DNA from: Rhodospirillaceae bacterium
GTDB taxonomy: Bacteria > Pseudomonadota > Alphaproteobacteria > Reyranellales > Reyranellaceae
Length of the DNA stretch: 42,627 bases
Direction: 5' to 3'
Assembly (NCBI GenBank): GCA_009772935.1
Contig: WOUR01000044.1
Location: forward strand, 1-42,627
The notes under the pieces are model-generated. The model saw only the letters and a list, made by a program, of their open reading frames with translations, was not told where the DNA came from and ran no database searches. A program made the translations under genes and the position numbers. Of this stretch, positions 25,084 to 33,232 are shown one piece after another; position 1 is the first letter of the stretch, and each line of letters opens with the position of its first letter.

Positions 25084-26001
25084 ATGGAGATCATCGAGAG
25101 CCTCAAGGAGCTTCTGGGCTGGGATGATCCGCCGGCGATCCCGCTCGATCAGCGGCGCCGCAACGCAAAAGCGGCCATCGAAGCCTGGCTGCGCACGCAG
25201 ACCACGACCCAGTACGGTCTGCCACCCGACAGGTTCGCCGAGCGCCTGCGCACACTGGTCGATTCGCCCCACGAGTTGCGGCAGGGCCAGTACGGCTGGT
25301 GTCTGCCGACGGCCTTCCTGCAGTCGGTCCTACGCCGGTTTCCCGACCTGGTCGCGCAGTTCGGCCTGGATCTCTACGCCACGGGCGAAGGCAGCCTCGG
25401 CGACATCGAGGTCACGCTGACGGACGCCTTCCGGGCCTTCGACTATCCCGATTTCATTCGATCGGACACGGGGCTGTCGCAACGGCATCGCGACCTCTAT
25501 CTGGCCTCCCACGCGGACTGGATCCTGCTGGGGGCCGTTCAGGATGCCACGACCGTCTATCCGATGACCGGATCGCCTCGGGATCCCGTCAGCTTTTCGA
25601 CCAGCACACTGGCCGACCTGTTCGACGATTGCGGCCTCTACGAGGACGTGACGACGCTGTCGTCGACCGACAAGAGAAACCGGCAGAAGCTCATTGAGGC
25701 GCTGGAGAAGAGCCGCACGCAGGACATCCTGCTGGTCGGGGAAATGACGCGCTTCGGTGTCGATTCCACGATTCGGCACGCCGTGCGCCTGGTTGCGCCC
25801 CCGACCTTCACGGCCCCCGCGGGCGGCGGAACGCCGACCGATCAGGAGGCGATGACGTTCCAGTTCTGGAGCTGGGGCTTCCAGCCGTCAGCCGCCGAAG
25901 GCCTGCCCTTCGACGCCGCGCAGAATGCCTTCACCCATTCCCTGACCCGACGCCAGTTCGCCTCACTCGAAATCATCGTCGCCGAGCCGAAGCCGATCTG
26001 A
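25084..26001 (+). CDS. Hypothetical protein with papain-like cysteine-peptidase signatures
   Basis: A 305-residue protein starting one base after the giant protein's stop, so almost certainly co-translated. GQYGWCLPTAFLQSVL puts Cys73 at the start of a helix after a Gln/Gly-rich turn, as in papain-like enzymes. IRHAVRLVA places His232 before a strand, as in GHAV-type motifs. FQFWSWG near 259-265 recalls the SWG segment near the third catalytic residue. Together these suggest a C1/C39-type fold, but overall similarity is weak and no family is recognised. No signal peptide is visible. It could process, protect or be carried by the giant protein. Function is inferred only from these motifs. Confidence 0.78.
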   Translation: MEIIESLKELLGWDDPPAIPLDQRRRNAKAAIEAWLRTQTTTQYGLPPDRFAERLRTLVDSPHELRQGQYGWCLPTAFLQSVLRRFPDLVAQFGLDLYATGEGSLGDIEVTLTDAFRAFDYPDFIRSDTGLSQRHRDLYLASHADWILLGAVQDATTVYPMTGSPRDPVSFSTSTLADLFDDCGLYEDVTTLSSTDKRNRQKLIEALEKSRTQDILLVGEMTRFGVDSTIRHAVRLVAPPTFTAPAGGGTPTDQEAMTFQFWSWGFQPSAAEGLPFDAAQNAFTHSLTRRQFASLEIIVAEPKPI

Positions 26002-26010
26002 TCGATCGGC

Positions 26011-26059
26011 CTACGGCACGAACTTTGAGAGATCGGCGTTCTTCGCCAGTTCGCTTACA
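26011..26059 (-). pseudogene. Remnant copy of the hslU 3' end
   Basis: Bases 26018-26059 match hslU bases 26263-26304 at 39 of 42 positions. On the minus strand the copy reads VSELAKNADLSKFV then Pro and a TAG stop, against VSELAKNADLSKFVL and TAA in hslU. The three differences in the core are third-base synonymous changes. Nothing of hslU is seen further upstream in the copy. The two copies are 245 bases apart. Confidence 0.8.
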
Positions 26060-26157
26060 GGGGCGCGGCCGCAGGCCGAACCGCGGCCATCACGCACGCC
26101 CCATGCAATTACCGACGGATCATGACCCGGGATTCGGGGGGTGCGACATTCATTTCA

Positions 26158-26188
26158 TTTGTTTCGTTTAATTCGTTTGTTTCGTTTA
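26158..26188. repeat. AT-rich 18-base-period direct repeat
   Basis: TTTGTTTCGTTTA occurs at 26158-26170 and again at 26176-26188, within an AT-rich tract (26151-26190) that contrasts with the GC-rich surroundings. It lies between the two copies of the hslU 3' end. The gap 26060-26255 holds nothing else that I recognise. Confidence 0.6.
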
Positions 26189-26255
26189 TCCGGCCTGACG
26201 ACGTCACCGGGACGCAGGGTCGGCCCGATCACGCGATCGATGGGTGAGGCGGGTC

Positions 26256-27566
26256 TTACAGAACGAACTTCGAGAGATCGGCGTTCTTCGCCAGCTCGCT
26301 CACATGCGCGCGGACGTAGGCGGCGTCGATCTCGATCTTCGTGTTCGGCTTGTCGGAGGCGGTGAAGCTGATCTCCTCCAAGAGCTTCTCCATCACCGTG
26401 TGCAGCCGGCGGGCGCCGATGTTCTCGACCGTCTCGTTGATGTCGGCCGACAGGCGCGCCAGCTCGTCGATCGCATCCGACGTGAAGTCGAGTTCGACCT
26501 TCTCGGTCGCCATCAGTGCCTTGTACTGCTTGACCAGGCTGGCTTCCGGCTCGGTCAGGATGCGGCGGAAATCCTCCTGGCTGAGCGAGGCCAGACTGAC
26601 GCGGATCGGCAGGCGGCCCTGCAGCTCGGGCAGCATGTCCGACGGCTTGGCGAGGTGGAACGCGCCCGAGCAGATGAACAGGACATGGTCGGTCTTCACC
26701 GGCCCGTGCTTGGTGTTCACCGTCGTGCCCTCGATCAGCGGCAGCAGGTCGCGCTGCACGCCCTCGCGGCTCACGTCGCCGCCGCCGCGGTATTCGCTGC
26801 GCGCGGTGATCTTGTCGATCTCGTCGATGAAGACGATGCCGTTCTGCTCGACCATGTCGCGCGCCTCGCGCACGACCCGCTCCTGGTCGAGCAGCTTGTC
26901 GCTCTCCTCGCGCAGCAGCGTCTGGTGGCTCTCGGCCACGGTCATCTTGCGCTTCCTGGTGCGGCCGCCGAACGCCTTGCCCAGCATGTCGCCGATGTTG
27001 ATCATGCCGACCGAGGCGCCGGGCTGGCCCGGGACCTCGAACTGCATCGGCCCGCCCGAATCGGCAACCTCGATCTCGATCTCGCGATCGTCGAGCTCGC
27101 CGGCGCGCAGCTTGTGGCGGAACCGCAGCTTGGTCTCCTCGCTGGCATTGGCGCCGCACAGCGCCTCCACCACGCGGTCCTCGGCCGCCAGCTCGGCCTT
27201 GGCCCTCACGTCCTTGCGCAGGCTTTCGCGCGCCATCTCGATGGCGGCTTCCATCAGGTCGCGCGCGATCTGCTCGACGTCGCGGCCGACATAGCCGACC
27301 TCGGTGAACTTGGTCGCCTCGACCTTGAGGAACGGCGCGTTGGTCAGCTTGGCCAGGCGGCGCGCGATCTCGGTCTTGCCGACGCCGGTCGGGCCGATCA
27401 TCAGGATGTTCTTGGGCAGCACCTCGTCGCGCAGCGAGTCGGCAAGCTGCAGGCGGCGCCAGCGGTTGCGCAGCGCAATGGCGACCGCGCGCTTGGCCTC
27501 CTGCTGGCCGACGATGTGCTTGTCGAGCTCGGAGACGATCTCGCGCGGGGAAAAGTCGTTACTCAT
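26256..27566 (-). CDS. hslU: ATP-dependent protease ATPase subunit HslU (ClpY)
   Basis: HslU is the AAA+ unfoldase that feeds proteins into HslV. The 436-residue product has the N-terminal FSPREIVSELDKHIVGQ, Walker A GPTGVGKT at 58-65, and the inner-pore motif VGYVGRDVEQIARDL. Walker B is NGIVFIDEIDKI. Sensor and arginine-finger regions include CSGAFHLAKPSDMLPELQGRLPIRV and ETVENIGARRLHTVMEKLL. The conserved C-terminal tail KNADLSKFVL inserts into HslV to activate it and is intact here. I chose the ATG at 27566 because GAGG stands just upstream; an ATG at 27575 adds three residues. It follows hslV by 19 bases in one minus-strand operon. Confidence 0.97.
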   Translation of the reverse strand: MSNDFSPREIVSELDKHIVGQQEAKRAVAIALRNRWRRLQLADSLRDEVLPKNILMIGPTGVGKTEIARRLAKLTNAPFLKVEATKFTEVGYVGRDVEQIARDLMEAAIEMARESLRKDVRAKAELAAEDRVVEALCGANASEETKLRFRHKLRAGELDDREIEIEVADSGGPMQFEVPGQPGASVGMINIGDMLGKAFGGRTRKRKMTVAESHQTLLREESDKLLDQERVVREARDMVEQNGIVFIDEIDKITARSEYRGGGDVSREGVQRDLLPLIEGTTVNTKHGPVKTDHVLFICSGAFHLAKPSDMLPELQGRLPIRVSLASLSQEDFRRILTEPEASLVKQYKALMATEKVELDFTSDAIDELARLSADINETVENIGARRLHTVMEKLLEEISFTASDKPNTKIEIDAAYVRAHVSELAKNADLSKFVL

Positions 27567-27585
27567 GGGCCTCATTGGGGGAATG

Positions 27586-28149
27586 TCAGAGCTTCTCGAT
27601 GACGATGTTGTGGTTGGTGTAGACGCAGATGTCGGCGGCGATCTTCATCGACTTGCGGGCGATCGCCTCGGCATCGAGCCCCTCCACGTCGATCAAGGCC
27701 CGCGCGGCCGAGAGCGCATAGTTGCCGCCTGAGCCGATGGCGATGATGCCGCCCTCGGGCTCAAGCACGTCGCCCGTGCCGGACAGCAGCAGCGACACAT
27801 CCTTGTCGGCCACCGCCATCAGCGCCTCGAGCTTCCGCAGGTAGCGGTCGGTGCGCCAGTCCTTGGCGAGCTCGATCGCGGCGCGCAGGAGCTGCCCGGG
27901 ATGGCGCTCCAGCTTGGCCTCGAGTCGTTCGAAGAGGGTGAAGGCGTCGGCCGTGGCGCCGGCGAAACCCGCGATGATCTGGCCGTTGCCGATTCGCCGG
28001 ACCTTCTTGGCGTTGCCCTTGACGATGGTCTGGCCCATCGACACCTGGCCGTCGCCGGCCATTACGACCTGGCCGTCCTTGCGAACCGAGAGAATGGTCG
28101 TGGCATGCCAGCCCGGACCGGAGGAACTGTCTGATTGTGCGGAAGACAT
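27586..28149 (-). CDS. hslV: ATP-dependent protease subunit HslV (ClpQ)
   Basis: HslV is the proteasome-like threonine protease that works with HslU to degrade misfolded and regulatory cytoplasmic proteins. In the 187-residue product, WHATTILSVRKDGQVVMAGDGQVS places the catalytic Thr at residue 17, so the short N-terminal extension must be removed to expose it. VKGNAKKVRRI and GFAGATADAFTLFERLE follow, as does SGTGDVLEPEGGIIAIGSGGNYALSAARAL. The ATG at 28149 has TTTAGGG upstream; an in-frame ATG at 28176 is less likely. It diverges from an FAD oxidoreductase gene across 77 bases. Confidence 0.97.
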   Translation of the reverse strand: MSSAQSDSSSGPGWHATTILSVRKDGQVVMAGDGQVSMGQTIVKGNAKKVRRIGNGQIIAGFAGATADAFTLFERLEAKLERHPGQLLRAAIELAKDWRTDRYLRKLEALMAVADKDVSLLLSGTGDVLEPEGGIIAIGSGGNYALSAARALIDVEGLDAEAIARKSMKIAADICVYTNHNIVIEKL

Positions 28150-28226
28150 GCGCCCTAAATAGGGATTCACAGGCACAAATCAATCGCGACCTCTGGCTCG
28201 CGCAGGCGGCGTGCTAACGTCGGTCC

Positions 28227-29486
28227 ATGAGTGAATCGACCCAGAGTGCCCCCGTCATCGTCATCGGCGCCGGAATCGTCGGCGCCGCCACGGCCCGCGC
28301 CCTGCAGCGCAACGGCCACAAGGTGACGCTCCTCGACAGCGCCGAGCCCGGCAATGCGACCTCGTTCGGCAATGCGGGCTTCCTGTCCGTCGACAGCCTG
28401 ATCCCGCTGGCGCGGCCGGCCACCCTGAAGAAGGTGCCGCAGATGCTGATGGACCGGAACGGGCCGCTCACGCTGCATCCGCCCAGCCTGCCCTGGCTGC
28501 TGCCCTGGATGGCGCGCTTCGCGCTCGCCTCCCTGAGCAAGGCCGAGGTCCAGAAGGGCAAGGAGATGTTCCGGCCGCTGATGCTCGAGGCCGACATCGC
28601 CTGGAAGGCCGAGATCCAGGCCTCGGGTCTCGGCGAACTGTTCCGCACGCGCGGCGCGCTCTACGTCTACGAGAGCGAGGCGTCGTTCCAGGGCACCGAC
28701 GAGATGCGCGGCCTGCAGTCGGGCAAGGGCACCGAGTTCGAGATCGTCGACGGCAACCGGGCGCGCGAGCTGGCGCCGGGCCTCAGCCCGACCATCGTGC
28801 GCGGCATCCACTACCCGAACGGCACGCACACGATCGATCCGCACAAGGTGGTCGCGACCCTGGTCGAGCGCTTCACGGCCGAGGGCGGCACGGTGGTTCG
28901 CGGCCGCGTGCGCGGGTTCCGCCGCGACGGCAACCGCGTGACGGCGGTGCAACTCACCGACTCCGAGCTTCCCGCCGGCGCGGTGATGATCTCGGCCGGC
29001 CGTGCCTCGGGCGAGCTGACGCGGCTGCTCGGCTTCAATGCGCCGCTGGTCGCCGAGCGCGGCTATCACGTGATGGTGGCGTCGGACAATGTGCGCTTCG
29101 ACCTCCCGGTCAGCCCGCCCGAGCGCGGCCTGTTCTTCACGCCGATGAGCGAGGGCCTGCGCATTGCCGGCACGGTCGAACTGGCGGCGCCGCACCAGCC
29201 GCCGTCCTGGCATCGCGCCGATCTCCTGAAGAAGCACCTCAAGGACATCTTCCCCGGCGTCGGCGGCGTCGAGCAGAGCCGCTGGATCGGCGAGCGTCCT
29301 ACCCTGCCCGACTATCGCCCCGCCATCGGCCGCGCACCGCGTCTCGCCAACGTCTATTGTGGCTACGGCCACCAGCATCTCGGCCTCACGCTCGCCACGG
29401 CCACGGGCCGGCTGATCGCGCGCCTGATGGACGGCGAGCAATTGCCGGGCGCGCTGCAGGCCTGCGATCCCGGCCGCTTCGGATGA
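28227..29486 (+). CDS. FAD-dependent D-amino-acid-dehydrogenase-type oxidoreductase
   Basis: A 419-residue DAO-family flavoprotein. The Rossmann motif VIVIGAGIVGAATARALQRNGHKVTLLDS at about 10-38 binds FAD. SFGNAGFLSVDSLIPLARP is typical of DadA-like enzymes, and the last part has the second dinucleotide-binding segment NVYCGYGHQHLGLTLATATGRLIARLM. The family oxidises D-amino acids or other secondary amines and passes electrons to the quinone pool. The substrate is unknown. It diverges from hslV and overlaps the following GFA gene by four bases (ATGA), so the two may be functionally linked. Confidence 0.9.
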   Translation: MSESTQSAPVIVIGAGIVGAATARALQRNGHKVTLLDSAEPGNATSFGNAGFLSVDSLIPLARPATLKKVPQMLMDRNGPLTLHPPSLPWLLPWMARFALASLSKAEVQKGKEMFRPLMLEADIAWKAEIQASGLGELFRTRGALYVYESEASFQGTDEMRGLQSGKGTEFEIVDGNRARELAPGLSPTIVRGIHYPNGTHTIDPHKVVATLVERFTAEGGTVVRGRVRGFRRDGNRVTAVQLTDSELPAGAVMISAGRASGELTRLLGFNAPLVAERGYHVMVASDNVRFDLPVSPPERGLFFTPMSEGLRIAGTVELAAPHQPPSWHRADLLKKHLKDIFPGVGGVEQSRWIGERPTLPDYRPAIGRAPRLANVYCGYGHQHLGLTLATATGRLIARLMDGEQLPGALQACDPGRFG

Positions 29487-29893
29487 CCGCGCCGGCGACG
29501 CTGCGCGGAAAATGCCTGTGCGGCGCCGTGCAGTACGAGGTGGCCGATGACTTCTCCTACGCGCTGAACTGCCATTGCTCGAACTGCCGGCGTGCGACCG
29601 GCGCGGCGTTCAAGCCGTTCGCCGGCATCGCGCGCGCGGCACTGACGGTGACGCACGGCCGTGACCGGTTGCTGGTCTACGGCTCCGAGACCAATCACGA
29701 CGCGCACTGCGCCCGCTGCGGCTCGATGCTCTATTCGCTGGTGCGCGACGCCGCCTGGGTCCACGTCACATTGGGCACACTGGTCGACCCACCGTCGATC
29801 CGGCCGTGCGCCCATATCTTCGTCGCCTCGAAGGCGCCGTGGTTCGCCATCACCGATGACCTGCCGCAATACGAAGGGCACGCAACGGCCTAA
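29483..29893 (+). CDS. GFA-family zinc-binding protein
   Basis: A 136-residue protein of the glutathione-dependent formaldehyde-activating (Gfa/CENP-V) family. The zinc ligands are evident: KCLCGAVQYEV near 10-20, CHCSNCRRATGAAF near 31-44 and HCARCGSMLYS near 75-85. Despite the family name, most members have no proven formaldehyde role. The ATG at 29483 overlaps the stop of the FAD oxidoreductase, and a stem-loop terminator follows the stop. Confidence 0.92.
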   Translation: MTAPATLRGKCLCGAVQYEVADDFSYALNCHCSNCRRATGAAFKPFAGIARAALTVTHGRDRLLVYGSETNHDAHCARCGSMLYSLVRDAAWVHVTLGTLVDPPSIRPCAHIFVASKAPWFAITDDLPQYEGHATA

Positions 29894-29901
29894 CGTCTTC
29901 T

Positions 29902-29924
29902 CCTCCCCCGTCATACGGGGGAGG
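29902..29924. terminator. Bidirectional stem-loop between convergent genes
   Basis: A perfect 10-bp stem, CCTCCCCCGT (29902-29911) with ACGGGGGAGG (29915-29924), has a CAT loop. It lies between the stops of the GFA gene and the convergent FkbM gene, with GAAAG on one side and CTTCT on the other. It would fold in both directions; the T-runs are weak. Confidence 0.65.
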
Positions 29925-29933
29925 AAAGAAATC

Positions 29934-30689
29934 TCAAAAGCTCCTGCCCAGGACCGTGACCGGCTTCGAAGTCTTCACCCGCTCCTCGACGAAGTCCCAG
30001 TCGCGCACGAAGAACTCGTTGGAGCGCGTCCACTTCCCGTTGGAGAAAGCCAGCTCGTTGGGTTCGCGCTGCAGGATGCGCGTGAAGGGATCGTAGAAGG
30101 CCCGCTCGAAGCCCAGGCCGGCAAACAGCTTCGTCGACCAGTCGGATGTGGCCTCCAGCGCCACCACCTTGAGACTGGGCTTCTTCAACGCCTCGATCGA
30201 TCCCTGAAGGACCTGATCCTCGTATTTCTCGACATCGAGCTTCAGCAGCGCCGGCTGGGCGTCGCCCACCACATGGTCGAGCGTCTTCTGCGGCACGATG
30301 CGAACGCCCTCGCGCCGTTCCGACACGACCTGGTTCATCGCGCCGAGGCCGGTGGTGAACATCACCTCGCCGTCCTCGGGGCCCAGCGCCAGCACCTCGA
30401 TCGTGACCAGCTCCCGCAATCCGTTGATCTCGACGTTGCGCGCGAGATCGCGGGCAGTGTCGGCGTCGGCCTCGATCGCCAGCGTTCTCGCGCGGCAGAC
30501 GCCGGAGGCCAGGACCGTATAGGTGCCGACATTGGCACCGGCATCGATAAAGAGGTCGCCGGCCCGCAGGAAATGCAGGACGAGGCCCATGCTCATGAAC
30601 TCATGCAGGCCGTAGTAGAGATTGCCCGTCGCGCCGGTCATGCCGCGGCGCACGACCAGCCGCTGCCCGCCGATCCAGGGTGCCACCAC
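29934..30689 (-). CDS. FkbM-family methyltransferase
   Basis: A SAM-dependent methyltransferase of at least 251 residues. Motif I, FIDAGANVGTYTVLAS near 47-62, binds SAM. TLAIEADADTARDLARNVEING follows, and LLKLDVEKYEDQVLQGS near 148-164 is the FkbM signature. Such enzymes O-methylate sugars or glycans; the target is unknown. The GTG at 30689 is the first standard start codon, but the open frame continues upstream with FkbM-like sequence (LQSLRTVGRNFAAHPLTRDG), so the true start may be a CTG at 30818, which has AGGAAAGG about 10 bases upstream, or a CTG at 30842. It lies 193 bases downstream of the DUF45 peptidase stop on the same strand. Confidence 0.85.
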   Translation of the reverse strand: MVAPWIGGQRLVVRRGMTGATGNLYYGLHEFMSMGLVLHFLRAGDLFIDAGANVGTYTVLASGVCRARTLAIEADADTARDLARNVEINGLRELVTIEVLALGPEDGEVMFTTGLGAMNQVVSERREGVRIVPQKTLDHVVGDAQPALLKLDVEKYEDQVLQGSIEALKKPSLKVVALEATSDWSTKLFAGLGFERAFYDPFTRILQREPNELAFSNGKWTRSNEFFVRDWDFVEERVKTSKPVTVLGRSF

Positions 30690-30882
30690 CTCCGGGCTGA
30701 GGCGGCTGCGGAGATGCCAGGCCGCGAACCGCGCCCAGGCGCCGAGTTGACCGTCGCGGGTGAGCGGATGGGCGGCAAAGTTTCGGCCGACCGTCCGCAG
30801 GGATTGCAGTACGCCCAGAACGGCCGCCTTTCCTGTTTTCAGCGCGCAAACTTTACCGGTGCGCGCAACGCTCGGCCACTGG

Positions 30883-31632
30883 CTAGGAGCCGTACTGCAG
30901 CAATGTCTCGCCGTTCTTCTTGAGCCACGCCTGCGGCCCTTCGATGGGTCCGTCGCAGAGGGTGCGCGCCAAGGCCCAGAAGCGGGGGCCGTGGTTCAGG
31001 TGGACCAGGTGCGCCGTCTCGTGCGCCACCAGATAGTCCAGCACCTCGGGCGGCGCGAACACCAGCCGCCAGGAGAAGGAGAGCGAGGCGTCGGGCCCGC
31101 AGCTGCCCCAGCGCGAACGTGTGTCCCGCACCGAGATGCGCCTCACCGGCCGGTCGGCGCGCGCCGCCTTGGCGTGGACCTTCGGCACCAGCTCCTTCTT
31201 GAGTTCCCCGACCAGCCAGTCCTTGACCCGCCGCGACAGGTGTTCGGGCCGGCCGGCGACGTGGATCTCGCTGCCTTCGCGCCAGACCGTGCCGCGGAGG
31301 TCGGGCCGGTGGCGCAGAAGATGGGGGACGCCGAACAGCGGGATCTCCACGCCATCGACGAACGGCCGCCGCGCCGGCAGGCGCTCGAGGCGGGCCGCGA
31401 TCCACCCGGCCTGCGTCTCGGCGAAGCCCACGGCCGTGCCTCGCGACATGCGCAGCGGCGCCGTGAGCACGATGCGCCGGTTGGCCGGATCGACCCGCAG
31501 CGAGGCGCGGCGCGCGCGGGCGTTGCGCACGAAGGTGACGGATAGCGTGTCGCCGGCATGAGCAATGGTCAGTTGCTCGGGCTCCGGCGTCGCTTTAGGC
31601 AGGAAGCGGCTGAACCAGGAGGAAGGCGACAT
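30883..31632 (-). CDS. YgjP/DUF45-type zinc metallopeptidase
   Basis: A 249-residue protein of the M48-like DUF45 family. The zinc-binding helix YLVAHETAHLVHLNHGPRFW near residue 205 carries HExxH, with a further His seven residues later. ISVRDTRSRWGSCGPDASLSFSWRLVFAP just before it is the family's conserved strand pair. The N-terminal half is a beta domain seen in YgjP homologues. Role and substrate are unknown; relatives are cytoplasmic. The ATG at 31632 shares the palindrome CATG with the start of the divergent decarboxylase gene, which leaves no room for separate promoters, so the true start may lie inside. Length fits the family. Confidence 0.87.
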   Translation of the reverse strand: MSPSSWFSRFLPKATPEPEQLTIAHAGDTLSVTFVRNARARRASLRVDPANRRIVLTAPLRMSRGTAVGFAETQAGWIAARLERLPARRPFVDGVEIPLFGVPHLLRHRPDLRGTVWREGSEIHVAGRPEHLSRRVKDWLVGELKKELVPKVHAKAARADRPVRRISVRDTRSRWGSCGPDASLSFSWRLVFAPPEVLDYLVAHETAHLVHLNHGPRFWALARTLCDGPIEGPQAWLKKNGETLLQYGS

Positions 31633-32026
31633 GTCCGAAGTACAGGCTCACAAGACACTCAGCGACGCGGGACGAAAGGTTCTGTCCGAGGTTCTGGGCG
31701 AATCCTATCTCGCCAGGCGCGACGCGACCAACAACGATTTCTGGGGCCCGGTCCGCGCCTTCTCCGAGGAATTCGCCTACGCCTCGCTGTGGACCCGCGA
31801 CGGGCTCGACCGCAAGCAGCGCAGCATGATCACCATCGCCATGCTCTGCGCCCTGAACCGCCCGCACGAACTCAAGATCCATCTGGTGGGTGCGCTGAAC
31901 AATGGCTGCACCAAGACCGAGGTGCGCGAGATATTCACCCACGCGATCGCCTATTGCGGCTTCCCGGCCGCCATCGATGCGCTGCGCGTCGCCGAGGAAG
32001 TGCTGAAGGAACAGGGAAAGTTCTGA
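31631..32026 (+). CDS. Carboxymuconolactone decarboxylase family protein
   Basis: A 131-residue all-helical protein of the PcaC/AhpD-like family. The pattern MITIAMLCALNRPHELKIHLVGALNNGCTKTEVREIFTHAIAYCGFPAAIDALR is typical, including the conserved ELxxH and acidic residues of the gamma-carboxymuconolactone decarboxylases. There is no CxxC, so an AhpD peroxidase role is unlikely. A strong AGGAGGAAGG lies 5-6 bases before the ATG at 31631. The aminotransferase gene follows after one base, so the two are probably co-expressed. The substrate is unknown; ring-cleavage products are the family precedent. Confidence 0.9.
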   Translation: MSEVQAHKTLSDAGRKVLSEVLGESYLARRDATNNDFWGPVRAFSEEFAYASLWTRDGLDRKQRSMITIAMLCALNRPHELKIHLVGALNNGCTKTEVREIFTHAIAYCGFPAAIDALRVAEEVLKEQGKF

Positions 32027-32027
32027 C

Positions 32028-33224
32028 ATGAGCCCCGAGGTCCCCAAACTCGACATAGAGCGGATTCGCGCCGAGACGCCGGGCTGCGCCCACGTGCTGC
32101 ACCTCAACGCCGCGGGCTCCTCGCTGCCCAGCCGCCGCACGCTGGACGCGACCCTCGACCATCTGCGGCTCGAGGCCGAGATCGGCGGCTACGAGGCGGC
32201 CGACCGGGCGCGTGCCGTGCTCGACGGCTTCTATCCCTCGATCGCCACGCTGATCGGTGCCGAGCCCGGGGAAATCGCCTACATCGAGAATGCCACGCGC
32301 GCCTGGGACCTCGCCTTCTATTCGCTCGACTTCAAGCCAGGCGACCGCATCCTGACCTGCGTCAGCGAATATTCCTCGAACTACATCTCCTACCTGCAGG
32401 TGGCGAAGAAGACCGGCGCCGAGATCGTGGTCGTGCCCGACGACAGGCACGGCCAGATCGACCTCGCCGCCCTCGAACGCGCCATAGACAAGCGCACCAA
32501 GCTGGTCTCGATCTCGCACATCCCGACCCAGGGCGGGCTGGTGCAGCCGGCCGAGGCGGTCGGCAAGATCGTGAACGATGCCGGCATCCTCTACCTGCTC
32601 GATGCCTGCCAGTCGGTCGGCATGATGCCGATCGACGTGAAGAGGATCGGCTGCGATTTCCTGTCGGCCACGGGACGCAAGTACATGCGCGGGCCGCGCG
32701 GCACGGGCTTCCTCTACGCCCGCACGCGCAGCACCTCCCACATCGAGCCGGTCTTCCTCGACAATCACGCCGCCCGCTGGACCGGCGACAACGACTACAC
32801 GGTGATGGGCGACGCCAAGCGTTTCGAGAACTGGGAGCGCTACTTCGCCGGCGTGATCGGACTGAAGGTCGCCGCCGACCAGGCGAACGAGCTCGGCATG
32901 CCGGCCATCTGGGCGCGCCTGCGCCACCTGGCCGACGGCCTGCGCGAGCGGCTGAAGACGGTGCCGGGCGTGACCCTGGCCGATCTCGGCGTCACCAAGG
33001 GCGCCATCGTCACCTTCGCGGTCGCCGGCAAGGAGCACGTAGCCTTGAAGCAACTGCTTCGCGACCAGGGCATCAACGTCTCGGTCTCGACGCAGTTCTC
33101 GTCCCGCCTCGACCTCAAGGGCCGTGGCCTCAAGGACGTGATGCGCGCCTCGGTCCATGTCTACAACACCGACGAGGAACTCGACCGCTTCGTCGCGGCC
33201 CTGCGACCGCTCGCGGCCGGATAG
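32028..33224 (+). CDS. Class V PLP-dependent aminotransferase
   Basis: A 398-residue enzyme of the cysteine-desulfurase/isopenicillin-N-epimerase superfamily. LHLNAAGSSLPSRRTLDA near 24-41 is the typical N-terminal substrate loop. YLLDACQSVGMMPIDV contains the Asp that pairs with the PLP ring, and ATGRKYMRGPRGTGFLY holds the Schiff-base Lys near 225. C-terminal RASVHVYNTDEELDRF is the usual end. It could act as a transaminase, lyase or epimerase; EgtE-like C-S lyases are one relative. It starts one base after the decarboxylase stop and is followed 8 bases later by the LysR gene, forming a short operon. Confidence 0.9.
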   Translation: MSPEVPKLDIERIRAETPGCAHVLHLNAAGSSLPSRRTLDATLDHLRLEAEIGGYEAADRARAVLDGFYPSIATLIGAEPGEIAYIENATRAWDLAFYSLDFKPGDRILTCVSEYSSNYISYLQVAKKTGAEIVVVPDDRHGQIDLAALERAIDKRTKLVSISHIPTQGGLVQPAEAVGKIVNDAGILYLLDACQSVGMMPIDVKRIGCDFLSATGRKYMRGPRGTGFLYARTRSTSHIEPVFLDNHAARWTGDNDYTVMGDAKRFENWERYFAGVIGLKVAADQANELGMPAIWARLRHLADGLRERLKTVPGVTLADLGVTKGAIVTFAVAGKEHVALKQLLRDQGINVSVSTQFSSRLDLKGRGLKDVMRASVHVYNTDEELDRFVAALRPLAAG

Positions 33225-33232
33225 GCAGGACC

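Noticed and set aside
21075..25106. A 1343-codon open frame on the minus strand opposite the giant protein gene
   Set aside because: It is rich in Arg, Gly, Asp and His runs typical of antisense frames in GC-rich DNA. The plus-strand frame has coherent secondary-structure patterns, a plausible start and a coupled downstream gene.
29357..29482. An upstream extension of the GFA protein from about 29357
   Set aside because: It lies inside the FAD oxidoreductase in another frame; the ATG at 29483 gives the normal GFA N-terminus and a typical ATGA overlap.
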